64,000 nucleotides of DNA, taken from contig SAUG01000002.1 in NCBI GenBank assembly GCA_011316305.1, positions 434,001 to 498,000 on the forward strand, in the 5' to 3' direction. The notes under the pieces are model-generated. The model did not search any database, was not told where the DNA came from, and saw only the letters and a list, made by a program, of their open reading frames with translations. This document shows positions 22,432 through 33,091 of this stretch, in pieces. Each line of letters begins with the position of its first letter. Within the stretch, counting starts at the first letter, position 1. Made by a program: the position numbers and the translations under genes. Origin of the DNA: Rusavskia elegans (Eukaryota; Ascomycota; Lecanoromycetes; Teloschistales; Teloschistaceae).

Positions 22432-23140
22432 CTATAGCATCCGCTGTATAGTCAGATCGCACTCTGCACCAACAGCCCTCACTTCACGTAGCCAAGTATC
22501 CACTTTTACCAGAAGCTCTGCTACCCCTTCTCGCAGGGCAAGCACACTATCACTACCTTGGTTACTATTGGTGTTAGGGGAGGCCGGCATCTGAATGATA
22601 GCTGTTTGTCTCTGCATGAGCAGTATCTTGAGCATCATCAACTCCCGTAAACCGGTCTCGTCAAACTCTTTGCGTTGAGCAAGATATTGTTTGACAAATA
22701 TCGGCCACCGTGGCGAGACCGCCCCGTTGCAGCTTGCTCGTTTAGGTCTTCGGTATTGGAACTCAAAGTTCATGGTGTTCAATCGCTGCCTCGGGGTCAG
22801 CAGCTATTACAGAGTTGACCGGACGGATTGAGTGTCGTTCATGACCTACGATCTCCACATCTTCTCCGTGATCGTGACGGGTGACAGTTACACTCGGTAG
22901 GGGGGTTCGAGGCCTTGGGTGTTCGTCATTGTAAGGTGAGACGATTGAAGTTGGCACTGTATTGAAAGGCCTTGGGGTGGATTGCGTCTTAATGTCTAAA
23001 AAGAGCTGTAGTTCGGGATGGGTGGATGTGTGGGTATAGAAAGGCTGGGTAAGATTGAGTGCAGAATTTGCCTTAGTACAACTAGATCTGTTGAATCGTC
23101 GACAGGAATAAAATGTTCTGTTGAGGTTGTTAGAAGCCAC
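22432..23140 (-). CDS. Cluster paralog 6, small two-exon protein (start unresolved)
   Basis: Exon 2 (22785-22432) opens RLNTMNFEFQY, a divergent form of the motif, and ends with ALREGVAELLVKVDTWLREV. Exon 1 (at most 23140-22850) ends HGEDVEI at a GTAGGT donor; the 64-nt intron contains CTGAC and is in phase 0. The frame of exon 1 is open but contains no ATG, and upstream it meets a stop. Either a short 5' exon is missing from the model or the copy has lost its start. Exon 1 is longer and Pro/Thr-rich compared with paralogs 1-4, and only paralog 5 shares it. No known domain. Confidence 0.5.
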
Positions 23141-23494
23141 TCATAGCCTCTCAACATCAAAAGGGAGGAGGTACATAAAATTTTCTCACACTTGCTGGTG
23201 ACGCCAACAACAGAAACAAATTTCTAAGCTTGACCTTCTGTTATTTGGTTCTCAGGTGATGTTCCCTTGCTCCAATACCGTATCAGACGAAAATCGATGT
23301 CGGTGAGCTTCTGATAACTTTCTCTGGTTGGACTTCTGGTCTTATAGATCTAGACCGAGTAATCTAGCAATGTCAAGTGTTTCAAGGCGTGTGCATATTG
23401 CTTTGTGCGAAGATGCGAATCGCCCCTGAAATATTTCACTGAGATCCCCAATCGATATCGAGGACCTCAGCAAAAGCCCCTACCAACCCGCCCT

Positions 23495-23890
23495 TCACTC
23501 GAACTGAGCCGCAATCTCACTCATCTCAATCGCCATCCCATGCATTTTCCTCACGAGCACCTGCATTTCCCCCACAAAAACAATGCTCTTAGGCTCCCTC
23601 ATTATTCCGCTCAGCAGACGAACTCGATCTTCAGTATCGACGCGGAATCTCTGAAGCTGCGTCCAGTCGTTGAAGAAGGCTAGTACTGTGGGAGATTTTC
23701 TGTGTATGGCGAATAGACCTGGATATTTGAGATAGACTGGGAAAGTGTAGTTGAAGGTTTTGGTGCTGAGTGTCTGGTGTTGTATGAGATGTGTTAGTGA
23801 TTTGGGCTCCGTGTTTGGGGTTTCAAAGGTTGGGGGAGAACTTACGATAGTGCTTTTTGCCTCCTGTCGATTTTCCAGGTGGGATTGCAT
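23495..23890 (-). CDS. Cluster paralog 7, small two-exon protein
   Basis: Exons 23890-23846 (MQSHLENRQEAKSTI) and 23773-23495 join in phase 0 across a 72-nt GTAAGT...CAG intron to give 107 aa. Exon 2 opens TLSTKTFNYTF, then a variable hydrophobic stretch. The C-terminal helix (VRKMHGMAIEMSEIAAQ) is shorter than in other copies. The intron length is a multiple of three with no in-frame stop, so a retained intron would give a 131-aa protein. No signal peptide. Function unknown. Confidence 0.65.
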   Translation of the reverse strand: MQSHLENRQEAKSTIVSSPPTFETPNTEPKSLTHLIQHQTLSTKTFNYTFPVYLKYPGLFAIHRKSPTVLAFFNDWTQLQRFRVDTEDRVRLLSGIMREPKSIVFVGEMQVLVRKMHGMAIEMSEIAAQFE

Positions 23891-24335
23891 GGCAGGGATT
23901 TGAAGAATTCCGGGGACAATCGAAGCATTGGTTACATATGTTAGAGTGAGGGTGTAGGCTGTGCAAAGTCTAGAACATATCATACGAGAACTTTTGTATC
24001 AAGTATTCGGAGACCAATAATGTCGTAGTTGGAAATTTCTTTGCGGAAGCTGTAGGATGAAGATCTGACGAAGGTGCATTACAAGACGAACTTGACATCT
24101 TCAAAGTAAGTACCTCAATGATATCCCTTGTCCAAGCTAGACAACGATTCGGTAGGCGTGCTCCTGGTCAGATGGACGTCCGACACCTGGTTGACGTACA
24201 TATCAATTGCTCGCCAGTGGGTCGGATGGGCCTCTAAATTCACATTGTCAACATCTGACGCCCGAGTCGAACAGGCCTAGCCATCCACCTGATCACTTCT
24301 GCCACTCTCGAAATCTTCCTGTTCGTTCCACTACG
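23891..24335. other. Spacer between paralogs 7 and 8
   Basis: No coding region is supported. The stretch should contain the promoter of paralog 7. Confidence 0.5.
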
Positions 24336-24765
24336 TCACCAGAATGCCCCAAATTCTGGATCTTGCGCGACAAAAGCGATTTCCGCATCGATCCCTTTCA
24401 ATTCCATCTCCCAACCTCGAATCTTCTGACGCAAATTGGCCAGCTCTGATTCGAGAGTAGACTTGGCGTCCCGGTGTGGCGAGCGACAACGTAGTGTTCC
24501 AATGAGGTTCATCTGACGCTTAACAAGAGCTCCTAGATCCACTATCTTGTTGTGATGTTGAGCTGATCCATCGCACCGTTGTAGGATTTTATCTGAAAAC
24601 CCAGCATTTCTGATCACGAAGACGTGGGTGAAAGTCTTCGAGCGGATCTTGTGCCGTCTTGTTAGTGTAAACCCGTTCGAGTGTAGACATCGATCTCACA
24701 TTCACTCCGTCACGCGTCTGCTGGGCCTCAATATTGACAGAAATGGGCATGACAGAAGATGGCAT
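24336..24765 (-). CDS. Cluster paralog 8, small two-exon protein
   Basis: Exons 24765-24700 (MPSSVMPISVNIEAQQTRDGVN) and 24647-24336 join in phase 0 across a 52-nt GTGAGA...AAG intron with an ACTAAC branch site. The product is 125 aa. Exon 2 opens IRSKTFTHVF, the cluster motif. The C-terminus reads ESELANLRQKIRGWEMELKG, the L-R-x(n)-W-x-x-E pattern. No signal peptide or known domain. This is the right-hand end of the cluster. Confidence 0.7.
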
Positions 24766-26306
24766 GCCTGTAGCCTTGATCGCACCTGACGATCGTTTGG
24801 TGGTGACCGAGGACTCAATACCAGGACAGCAAATTCAATGCAAACAAGGGCTGAACGGACACCATGATATGAGCAGATATTCAGATGATTGAGGAGATTG
24901 CAAGAGTGTGATGTTCTGTTTTACATAGAAGAGAAAGCTGGTAAAGAATCCCTAGCTTTGTTGTTGATTGTATGTCTGTCTCCCTGAATGCAGGACTGAC
25001 AAAGCCTTGCCGGTACCCGCATGTTCTGTCATAATTGGAATGTCTAGGGACAGCTGACGTGTAGAAAAAGGAACAAATCGAGACTTGCAAAGAAAACCAT
25101 TGTGGCTAATGCTGTGTGACATCCGCCTCCAACTCGCTTTGACCGGTACTGCGGACACTGCAACCAAGGATCCAATATTTAGTGCCAGCATGTCCAGAAT
25201 ACCCGTAAGAGAGAGAGAAAAAGAAAAAAAGAATTTGCAATGGCAGCTCTCCTTCTTGCCATTGCACTCAATACCAGAGTGAGAGCACACGTCTACTGCT
25301 TGACTCAAAATTGTGAGTTTATTCTTGCGCAGACTGGCATGAATCCCGGTGAACCCTCACGACTCGAATAATCGGCACTTGATTAGGCCTTTATCGAAAG
25401 AGCTCCTTCCAGACAGTGGTTCGCTTGGCGGACACCCACGCGGGCCGAAGTACGGTCAATGGGCCTTTGGTGAGGCAGAGGTTGGTGGAATGACCATGAC
25501 ATAATAATGGATCATGAAAAGGAAGATGTAGTAAGTAAGACATATTGCTGTGGACCTTTGACCCATCCCGCTTTCTGGGGGCGTTGGATCTGTGGAGAAG
25601 GCTTCCAGAATTGGAAGAATAATAGTTCTGAAGACCAGCCTGTGACATAACTGATTGAATGTCCAATGGGGTGTCGCGCCTTGATTTCTCCGCGACTCCA
25701 CTCCAACCTTTCAGCCCCAAGGACCGTGTGTCATCTTAGCGTGGCGATCCAGACTCAAAGGACTCGAGGACGGAATTATTAAGGACCGCTGACCTCATCA
25801 GTACTGGATCGCTTGTAAAAACAAGCGCGGCTTTGCCCCACAGTGCGATTCAACAAGGCTAAGGTATTGTTGCCAACGATCTATTTCATGCCAGGCACGC
25901 CGTTGCGGTTCCAATGACAACAGTACAATGTACATGGTCTCGGGTGCTGACTGGCTGGCTTCGGAGCGCGGCAATGGCCTGTGTAACCCTTCATCCCGGC
26001 ACGCAACAGTAATAATTACCCGAACCGATCTAAGAGCCGTGGTTGGGAAAGATGTGAGCCAGTGCTTTTTGTTTCCCTCATGCACAGAGTCCGCCCTTAC
26101 GACCTCTTTCTGCCCGCATGGACCTTACCTCGACCCCGGTTGAGAAAGCCTGAGACCGCCCATTTCATTTCCCACCGCCTTCCTTTCCACTTATGAAGGA
26201 AGACGGCTCCCGATCATCATTCAGACTGGTCGCCATCTGCACTGCAATTGAAGAATGTGTCAGTGTTGAATCCAAGCCCTGAGAAATTTCAATCTTGATA
26301 GCAAAA
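24766..26306. other. Intergenic stretch, no gene seen
   Basis: Open frames up to about 118 codons exist on the minus strand (for example 24952-25308), but none has motif, splice or start support. It marks the change from the paralog cluster to ordinary gene space. Confidence 0.45.
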
Positions 26307-27764
26307 ATGTTTATCACCATAGCCATGAGGGCCACCGAAAGTCCACCAACCCCAGTACCAGATGTGAACAGAGCGGCAGGCCTCTACACCTTTACCTGGG
26401 TTCTATGCTCCTTGTCCATCATCAGCGTCAGCCTCCGCATGTACACAAGGGCTCGACTACTCAAGAACCTGTGGTGGGATGACTGGTTCATCGTCCTCTC
26501 CTTCGTACGCCCCTCCCTCTCCAGATCCTCGACTGGAGCTATGGCAGCACCCCTGACTGATCAAGCTTAGCTCTTTACCATCACTTTCTCCATCATGTGG
26601 ACCGTCTATGGAGCACGAGGATATGCAAGACATGCCATCTACCTCAACCCGCTGCAGAAATCAGACGCCGCCAAGCTCGGAATCATCTCGAGAGCTTGCT
26701 GCGTCGTGGCAATCGCCACCGGTAAGATCTCCGTCGCCTTCCTGATCCAACGCATCCAAGGATCGAGTAAATGGCGGACCTGGTTCCTGCGCTTCTGTTC
26801 CATCAGCGTCGGCCTCCTCGCATTTTTCGTCGTTGTCTTTCTGTTCGCTCAGTGCCAGCCCGTACGCACTCTCTGGACCCCGTCCATGATCAAAGACGGC
26901 ACCGGTCATTGCTGGGATCCAATCCCCGGAAACAACTACAACATTGCCATAGCTAGTGAGTCCTTTTCGCGCAGCCTCTCACTAGATTTTGCCCGTCTGA
27001 CACGTGGTCATCCAGGTTACTTCGCGTGGCTCGACTTCGTCCTGGCCATCGTTCCTGTGAGCATTGTTTGGAAACTCCAGATGGCAATGCGGAAGAAGCT
27101 AGCACTGTGTGCCCTACTGGGACTGGGTGTCTTGTATGTTCCAGAAACTCCTCCTTTCCATCGTCAAATTAATGAGGTTAGTGCTGGCATTTGCGCCACG
27201 ATCAAGACCGCTCATCTGCGGTCGACAACGCAGAAGGAGGATGTGACATGTAGGATGCGATGCCGGTGCTCTAACTACACCCTCTGACATGACCTTTCAG
27301 GGAAACTGCCCGCATACCTGCTGTGGAACGCTCTGGAAGTGAATATAATCATCATCGCTGCCTGCATACCTACTCTCCGTCCCTTGTTCCTCGTCGTCTT
27401 CCAACGGCCAGGTGCGACAGCCTTCCTCAAGAAATCCTATCAAATGACACCCAGAACCAACACCGGCACGCGGGGGACCAATGGAAGTCGTAAACGGCAA
27501 AGCAGGCCAATCGACGACACGGAAAGTCAGAAATCCATCAATGGCGAGGGGAAAGAGATTCCCCTTGTGGAGGTCGCCGAGGTCGACGGCAAAGACAGCG
27601 GCAGCGTGTCAAGAGATGGGAATACTGCATGGGATGGTGAGGCTCAATTGCAAACCATGGCTGGATCCTCCAAGAGGCAAAGCGGCAATCACATACCGCA
27701 GACGACCCAACTCGAGACCACCACTCATGATGAGAGCGAGCGGAATATGCGACACATGGTGTGA
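26307..27764 (+). CDS. Fungal rhodopsin-domain (PTH11-like) integral membrane protein
   Basis: Five exons (26307-26504, 26571-26955, 27016-27133, 27182-27249, 27301-27764) close to 410 aa. Seven transmembrane helices are visible, beginning LYTFTWVLCSLSIISVSLR. Signature phrases of the fungal rhodopsin/PTH11-like family are present: WWDDWFIVLSF after helix 1, FLFAQCQPVRTLW, CWDP, YFAWLDFVLAIVPVSIVWKLQM, and the late WNALEVNIIIIAACIPTLRP. The last ~130 residues are a hydrophilic Ser/Thr/Glu-rich cytosolic tail. No CFEM domain is present at the N-terminus, so it is not a canonical PTH11 receptor. Family members sit in the plasma membrane; a receptor role is often proposed but rarely shown. Confidence 0.85.
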
Positions 27765-28688
27765 GAGGGTGATGTGGAGTAGAAGAAGCAAGGGAGTTTT
27801 TGCATAGGGTGTCGCTGCATAGGAAGCGAGGCGTTGTAGGTCATCTGTTTATTTGGAGATACCCGGTGTAGCGATCATGAGTAACGCAATGACGCTGTTA
27901 GGACCGAGAGACTGTACATAACCCATGAGCTGGCAGGATGCACAATGACACCAGGACTGTCACCCAGAAGATCCTTTTCCCGGTCCAAACACTGCTAGGT
28001 GCTGCTTATCAATCAAGCCATCACCCTTACAAGTTTCTGATCCATGAACGGCTTCGTCAAAAAGAAGTCGATCGTGCTTTCCCGGATAAAAGACCAAGCT
28101 TTGTCGATAGGCAATTCACCATCTTCATTGCTAGAGCATTTCTCACCTTACTCGGCTGGCTTCGTTCTGTGCCCCCGCGAGTATCTCAGGTCATACCAGC
28201 CAACACTTGCATCGCTAGCTCTGAATGTGGTCAAGATTTCGCAGTCGGGTCTTTGATGTCGCTAACATGACACAAAAGTGAAGTCTTCTTGTGGTGTAAT
28301 CAAATGATGCCACTATCCCATCCAGCCCACCCACTCCATACAGTTGAATATACCTCGATATCTCGCTGTCGAAATCGGAATTTTGGGAATAAAAGATACT
28401 TCTGCGCATTTGTAGGGTATTGCCAGCAAGAAGTGATGGGCAACGCTATCATCGAGTGCTTGGTCGCCCAACAGCTGAGATATCGTACTCCAACTTCAAA
28501 TTACTCCGGAACCGGCATTTGAAAGCCGAGACGTAGATCTTCGAATCGAGCTTAGCGCGGTTGGCCTCAGGCTGAGACTGAGAGCTCTTCAGATCTTCAG
28601 GAATCTCCTTCGAACCGTCCACAAAGATTATCTCGATCCATCAATTGCTCCTCTCTCACCTTCCCTACACGAATTGCCTCCAATCAAG
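27765..28688. other. Intergenic stretch, no gene seen
   Basis: Contains the promoter and 5' leader of the malate dehydrogenase gene. No additional gene is supported. Confidence 0.5.
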
Positions 28689-29814
28689 ATGATGGCATCA
28701 CGTCACATATTCGGCACGCTTCAGAGGCGAGCTTTCTCCGCCTCTGCTCGACAAGCATCGAAAGTTGCCGTGCTCGGTGGTGCCGGTGGTATTGGACAGC
28801 CACTATCACTGCTGATGAAGCTCAATCCTCGCGTCACCGAGCTAGCTGTCTATGATATCAAAGGTGCAGCAGGTGTTGCCGCTGACATTGGCCATATCAA
28901 CACCAAGAGCGTTGTCACTGGCTATCAGAACGATGAGAAAGAGCTGGACGCATGTCTAAAGGGCTCGGAAATCGTTCTCATCCCAGCTGGTGTACCGCGG
29001 AAGCCCGGAATGACCCGCGACGGTGACTTGGACCGATATGGCTCGCATGATCTCGCTGACGTTGATAGATCTATTCAACACCAATGCTTCGATTGTCCGG
29101 GATCTTGCCAAAGCCATTGCAGAATCGGCTCCAGATGCCAATATCCTTGTCATCTCCAACCCTGTATGACCGTCCTAACCCGATCCCAATCCTGTTGGCT
29201 TACCGGACTAGGTCAATTCAACCGTTCCCATCGTTGCCGAGATCCTCAAGTCAAAGGGCATCTACAATCCCAAGCGACTTTTCGGTGTGACTACCCTGGA
29301 CGTTGTCCGTGCCTCGCGCTTCATCTCTCAGCACAAGGGTACCGACCCGGCCGATGAAAACATCACTGTCATTGGAGGACACTCGGGCGCTACCATTGTC
29401 CCTCTCCTGTCACAGTCTGGATATTCCCTCGAAGGCAAGGATCTCGACGACTATGTCTACCGGGTGCAATTTGGTGGCGACGAGGTTGTAAAGGCAAAAG
29501 ATGGAGCAGGTTCCGCAACACTCTCGATGGCCATGGCTGGAGCCCGATTCGCCGAAAGCCTACTCAAGGCTGCCCAGGGCCAGAAGGGAGTCATCGAGCC
29601 GACATTCGTCGACAGCCCTCTTTATAAGGACCAAGGCATCGACTTCTTTGCCTCGAGGGTCGAGCTGGGTCCCAGTGGTGTGGAGAAGATCCACGACGTG
29701 GGAAAGATCACGCCAAAGGAGCAGGAACTTCTTGATGTGTGCTTAAAAGATCTCAAGGGCAACATTGCCAAAGGTATCATCAAATCATTCCCTTCTGTTC
29801 CATTTACCTACTAA
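28689..29814 (+). CDS. Mitochondrial malate dehydrogenase
   Basis: Exons 28689-29022, 29069-29163 and 29212-29814 (introns of 46 and 48 nt) encode 343 aa, the usual length. The N-terminus ([20 protein letters not shown]) is a basic, Arg/Ser-rich mitochondrial presequence. The Rossmann NAD-binding loop [11 protein letters not shown] follows at about residue 28. Further landmarks are [38 protein letters not shown] and the catalytic-histidine motif [16 protein letters not shown]. It converts malate to oxaloacetate with NAD in the TCA cycle. The normal start is one of two adjacent ATG codons. Nothing looks broken. Confidence 0.95.
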
Positions 29815-30887
29815 TCTGCCGGCAGGAGTCAAATTCGTCAAAGAGAATCCGTAGATCCATCGACTCTCCGGCCTGCATCTGTTCAACCGATCAACTCTCT
29901 TGGGGAAAGTCCCGCCTTGTAAATTTTCGCCTGAGCCGTCCTAATAAGGTTCGAACATTTTGATTGGATCCACTTTAATTCATACGATTGCCACGTCAAT
30001 TTCTTTTGCGTAATTCTCAAGGGTTATCATTAATATCTGGCTCTCACCTTTTCGCCGCAAATATATCTTCTCTTGCCTGTTCTCTCTGTTGCGCACTTTC
30101 TCCAGCATATTTCCTCGGTGATCGGTATCGACAGACTGTCTAAAAGCTGTAACTATGCTCAGACGAACATATCTTCAATTTAAAAAGCTGCGTCCAGAGG
30201 GCACTGTCACTGGCTCGGGGATACCTGGCTACTAGATATTTTACTACTGCGTAGCATAGGTCATGTCCTTTTTCTACAGAGAGCAAGAGTGCATCATTCT
30301 CAGCTAAATCCGATGGAGAGTCTCTTTTGTTTTTCTTTTGTTTGGGCCTACATTCAATCAAAGAGTTTGAAGTCTGGTAAACGCGGCCTTATAACATTTT
30401 TCCAGAGCGCTCAAAGTGCAGTTTCACCAGAAATACTGCTGTAACGGGCTCAAGGCAAAACGGGGATGATGCTCTGTTTCCAACTAATCGGCGACAAAAG
30501 ATCGCGCTGAAAGACCGGCTTCCTTACTATTTCGTCATCTACTTTGGCTTCACCATTCCCGACGTCTTGATTTGCTACTTCGCCTTGCCGGATATGGGTG
30601 TCCAGCCTATTTACTGTTCGTTACGATCGATACAAGCGCGGAGGATGTTGTTCTTGCGCTTCATTGCTATCGCGCAAATACCAGGAACTCTGAGGCTGGC
30701 CTCGCTACGATTATCGAGTCTAAAAGCTTTGGCCCTCTGAAGGAAGTTGCGATTGCCGACGCAGGTATGGCATTATATCCAGGGTAGACGTCCATTCAAT
30801 TCGACCACCAGCAAAGTCGTCTACTCTGCCAAAATCAAGGTACTTAATCTTATCAAAACCTATCCAAAGATAAGCTCCGTCGGAAAC
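29815..30887. other. Intergenic stretch, no gene seen
   Basis: Contains the 3' flank of the malate dehydrogenase gene and the promoter of the next gene. Open frames are short and unsupported. Confidence 0.5.
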
Positions 30888-31606
30888 ATGTCTCTCTTTC
30901 GACCTCATCCTATCAGCATCCTCCTATACCTCTCCATTTTCATCCAAACAATCACCAGCGCAGCCCCACCACTTGCAAAAAGCAAGCGCCCCCAACTCTG
31001 GTACTCACCCGGGTAAGACAAACAACCTTTCCTTCCCAAAATCCTCAGACCATCTCCGACTAAACATCCACTACCAACAGCACAACCAACCCCCCACCCA
31101 CCTCCTACGAAACCCCCTGGCACGTCGCCCTCTCCCTCACAAACCGCACCACCCCTCCCTCCCCCATCTCCGGCCAAGCAATCCTAGGCACCCTCACTGC
31201 AGCCATGTACAATATCTCGCTCTCCCCGCCCCAATCGCCCATCACAGCCTACTACAACTACACGCTTTCATCCCACTCCGCTCTCCCTCCTCCCACCTCA
31301 TCCTACACCGCCACCATCGGCGTCAAAATCACAGACCAAGATGACGATCAACCACCGTATCAACTCACATACAGCCGCCTGCTGGAGGCGTTGAGTATAC
31401 TGGGCTGGACGTACTCGAAGCAAAGCGATATGGGAGGGCTGGTGGAGTGGGGGTTTGATGTTTGGGTGCTGGATCGGCTGCATCCGGAGAGGGGGAGGGT
31501 GGTGGCGAAGGGGGCGATTACGCAGCCGCCGAGGCCGTTGAGGGTTGCTGGGGATGGTGGGGATGGGGGGGAGGGAAGGGCGAGTAAAGGGGTGGATCGG
31601 TGGTGA
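30888..31606 (+). CDS. Small secreted protein of unknown function
   Basis: Exons 30888-31012 and 31081-31606 (68-nt intron, phase 2) encode 216 aa. The N-terminus MSLFRPHPISILLYLSIFIQ followed by TITSAAP is a clear signal peptide with a probable cleavage after A-A or S-A-A. The mature part has few or no Cys residues and several N-x-S/T sites (NRTT, NISL, NYTL). It contains a beta-rich stretch (YNYTLSSHSALPPPTSSYTA) followed by LLEALSILGWTY, and ends in a Gly/Asp/Arg-rich tail. No domain is recognised. The low Cys content argues against a typical Cys-knot effector. Confidence 0.7.
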
Positions 31607-32041
31607 GGAGGAGGTCTTGTGTTGGAGGTGTGAAAGTCACTGGCTCCGCGGGACGGATGTTCAGAGCGGCACAAAACAGGCCGATTTCATTTAGAGAGTA
31701 AAGATCATTGTCCGACAGGTTGGAATCGAATACATGTTGTGGGGCAGTGATGGTGGGTCTAGAAGTGAGACCATACGTTTTCTATAAACTATGGATTCGT
31801 TTACAATTAATACATACAAACACCAAAATCAATCGTGATAGTCATCCCTTATTCCAGCTCCCTCCGAGCCGTCCAACGTAAGACCTCGTGTACTGTTAGA
31901 ACTTCTCCCTTGATTCCACCTATTGATTCGCTCTGGCTTGTCTATCTAAAACTTGATATGATAATGACGATGAATACTCAACTCAAACAATGGACCAGGA
32001 AACAGGCCTCTGGTCTTTGACCCACGCTCACTCAAAAGCCC
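31607..32041. other. Convergent spacer
   Basis: Lies between two convergent genes and holds both 3' ends. Nothing else is seen. Confidence 0.5.
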
Positions 32042-33091
32042 TTAGATTGGAAAAGGTGGAGAGGAATGGATTCTTCCAAACTGAGGTCTTAGAGGCAAAG
32101 GTCCAGCTTCCAAGAGCGGCGTAATACAGCGTCCGGGCGGAATCATGAATGGTGGAGGCCCGCAAAGACGAGGAGGAGCATGTGGCAGCCCGGGAAGTGG
32201 GTGGAAGGACGACGGGTCGTGTACGCGAGAAAAACCGTATGCGTAGGGGCAATATTCATCCTCGTCGTCGGAGGTGTCGGTATCTGTCGAGCAGTCATCA
32301 TCTGTCTCGAAGTCGTTGCGCGAGGCTCTGCGCCTTCGTCCGAGTCTGACGATGATGGAATCCGGATCCTCCCAATACCTCCGCTCAATATCCCTCAAGC
32401 TGAGAGCCCCACCCGGAACAAGTCGTTCTGCTGAGGGAAGGATTGATCGCCGTGGCCTTGGCCTAACGTTCTTATTTTGTTCGTTCCAGAGCCTTATCAA
32501 TTCCCTTCTGCTTTTCTGCCGGAGGTGTCTACACATGATTCGAATGTCGGCCCATGTCAGGGGCTCTTGTCGTAGTAGAGAGCGCAGTGGGCCTGTCATA
32601 GTTGCCCGAAGCTGGTCGAGCGCAATGACATAGGAGAACATTGATTCCATATCAAGTTCGTGACGGGCGGCAAAACGAGAAAACCATTCCGACGTCGCAT
32701 ACGCCATCTCCTGGTGTTGACCAGTCTTGCGGATCAGCCATGCGACGTTCTCAAAAATTTTTGACATGGCGTGCTCTGGTGACGGAGTACGGAGGGCTTG
32801 ATCAGCCGCATTGTCGAGTTGCCTTTTCAGCTCGTTGGCCACCCCAAAGCGGGTCTCTGAAGTCCGGAGCGCCTTGAGAATGACAAGTAGCGCTCTACGG
32901 CAGGAGAGGCCTCGAACAAGTCCCAGCTCTTCAAGGTCCAGGATGCCTTCAGCTTGAGCCCATCGGCCCTTAAGAGACCACAGTGCTGGGAGGTAAGACT
33001 TTATGATCTCGTTCGGCAAAGTGACGGATGTTTCGCCAACAGGAAATTTGGTATGTTGGTTCCAGAAGTTGCGGCGATGAGCTAGGGCCAT
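32042..33091 (-). CDS. Hypothetical protein, helical with acidic linker
   Basis: A single minus-strand frame encodes 349 aa from the first ATG at 33091 (MALAHRRNFWNQHTKF). The same frame is open upstream for about 200 bases with no ATG, so a 5' exon may be missing. The N-terminal two thirds are helical (LPALWSLKGRWAQAEGILD; WADIRIMCRHLRQKSRREL). Then come a basic patch (RPRPRRS), an acidic Asp/Ser/Thr run (FETDDDCSTDTDTSDDEDE) and a Pro-rich tail. No domain, signal peptide or membrane segment is recognised. The basic and acidic patches would suit a nuclear protein; that is only an inference. Confidence 0.65.
   Translation of the reverse strand: MALAHRRNFWNQHTKFPVGETSVTLPNEIIKSYLPALWSLKGRWAQAEGILDLEELGLVRGLSCRRALLVILKALRTSETRFGVANELKRQLDNAADQALRTPSPEHAMSKIFENVAWLIRKTGQHQEMAYATSEWFSRFAARHELDMESMFSYVIALDQLRATMTGPLRSLLRQEPLTWADIRIMCRHLRQKSRRELIRLWNEQNKNVRPRPRRSILPSAERLVPGGALSLRDIERRYWEDPDSIIVRLGRRRRASRNDFETDDDCSTDTDTSDDEDEYCPYAYGFSRVHDPSSFHPLPGLPHAPPRLCGPPPFMIPPGRCITPLLEAGPLPLRPQFGRIHSSPPFPI

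Noticed and set aside
29945..29956. GGTTCGAAC phrase resembling a tRNA B box
   Set aside because: No cloverleaf or A box can be formed around it; similar phrases at 1187 and 33535 fail for the same reason.
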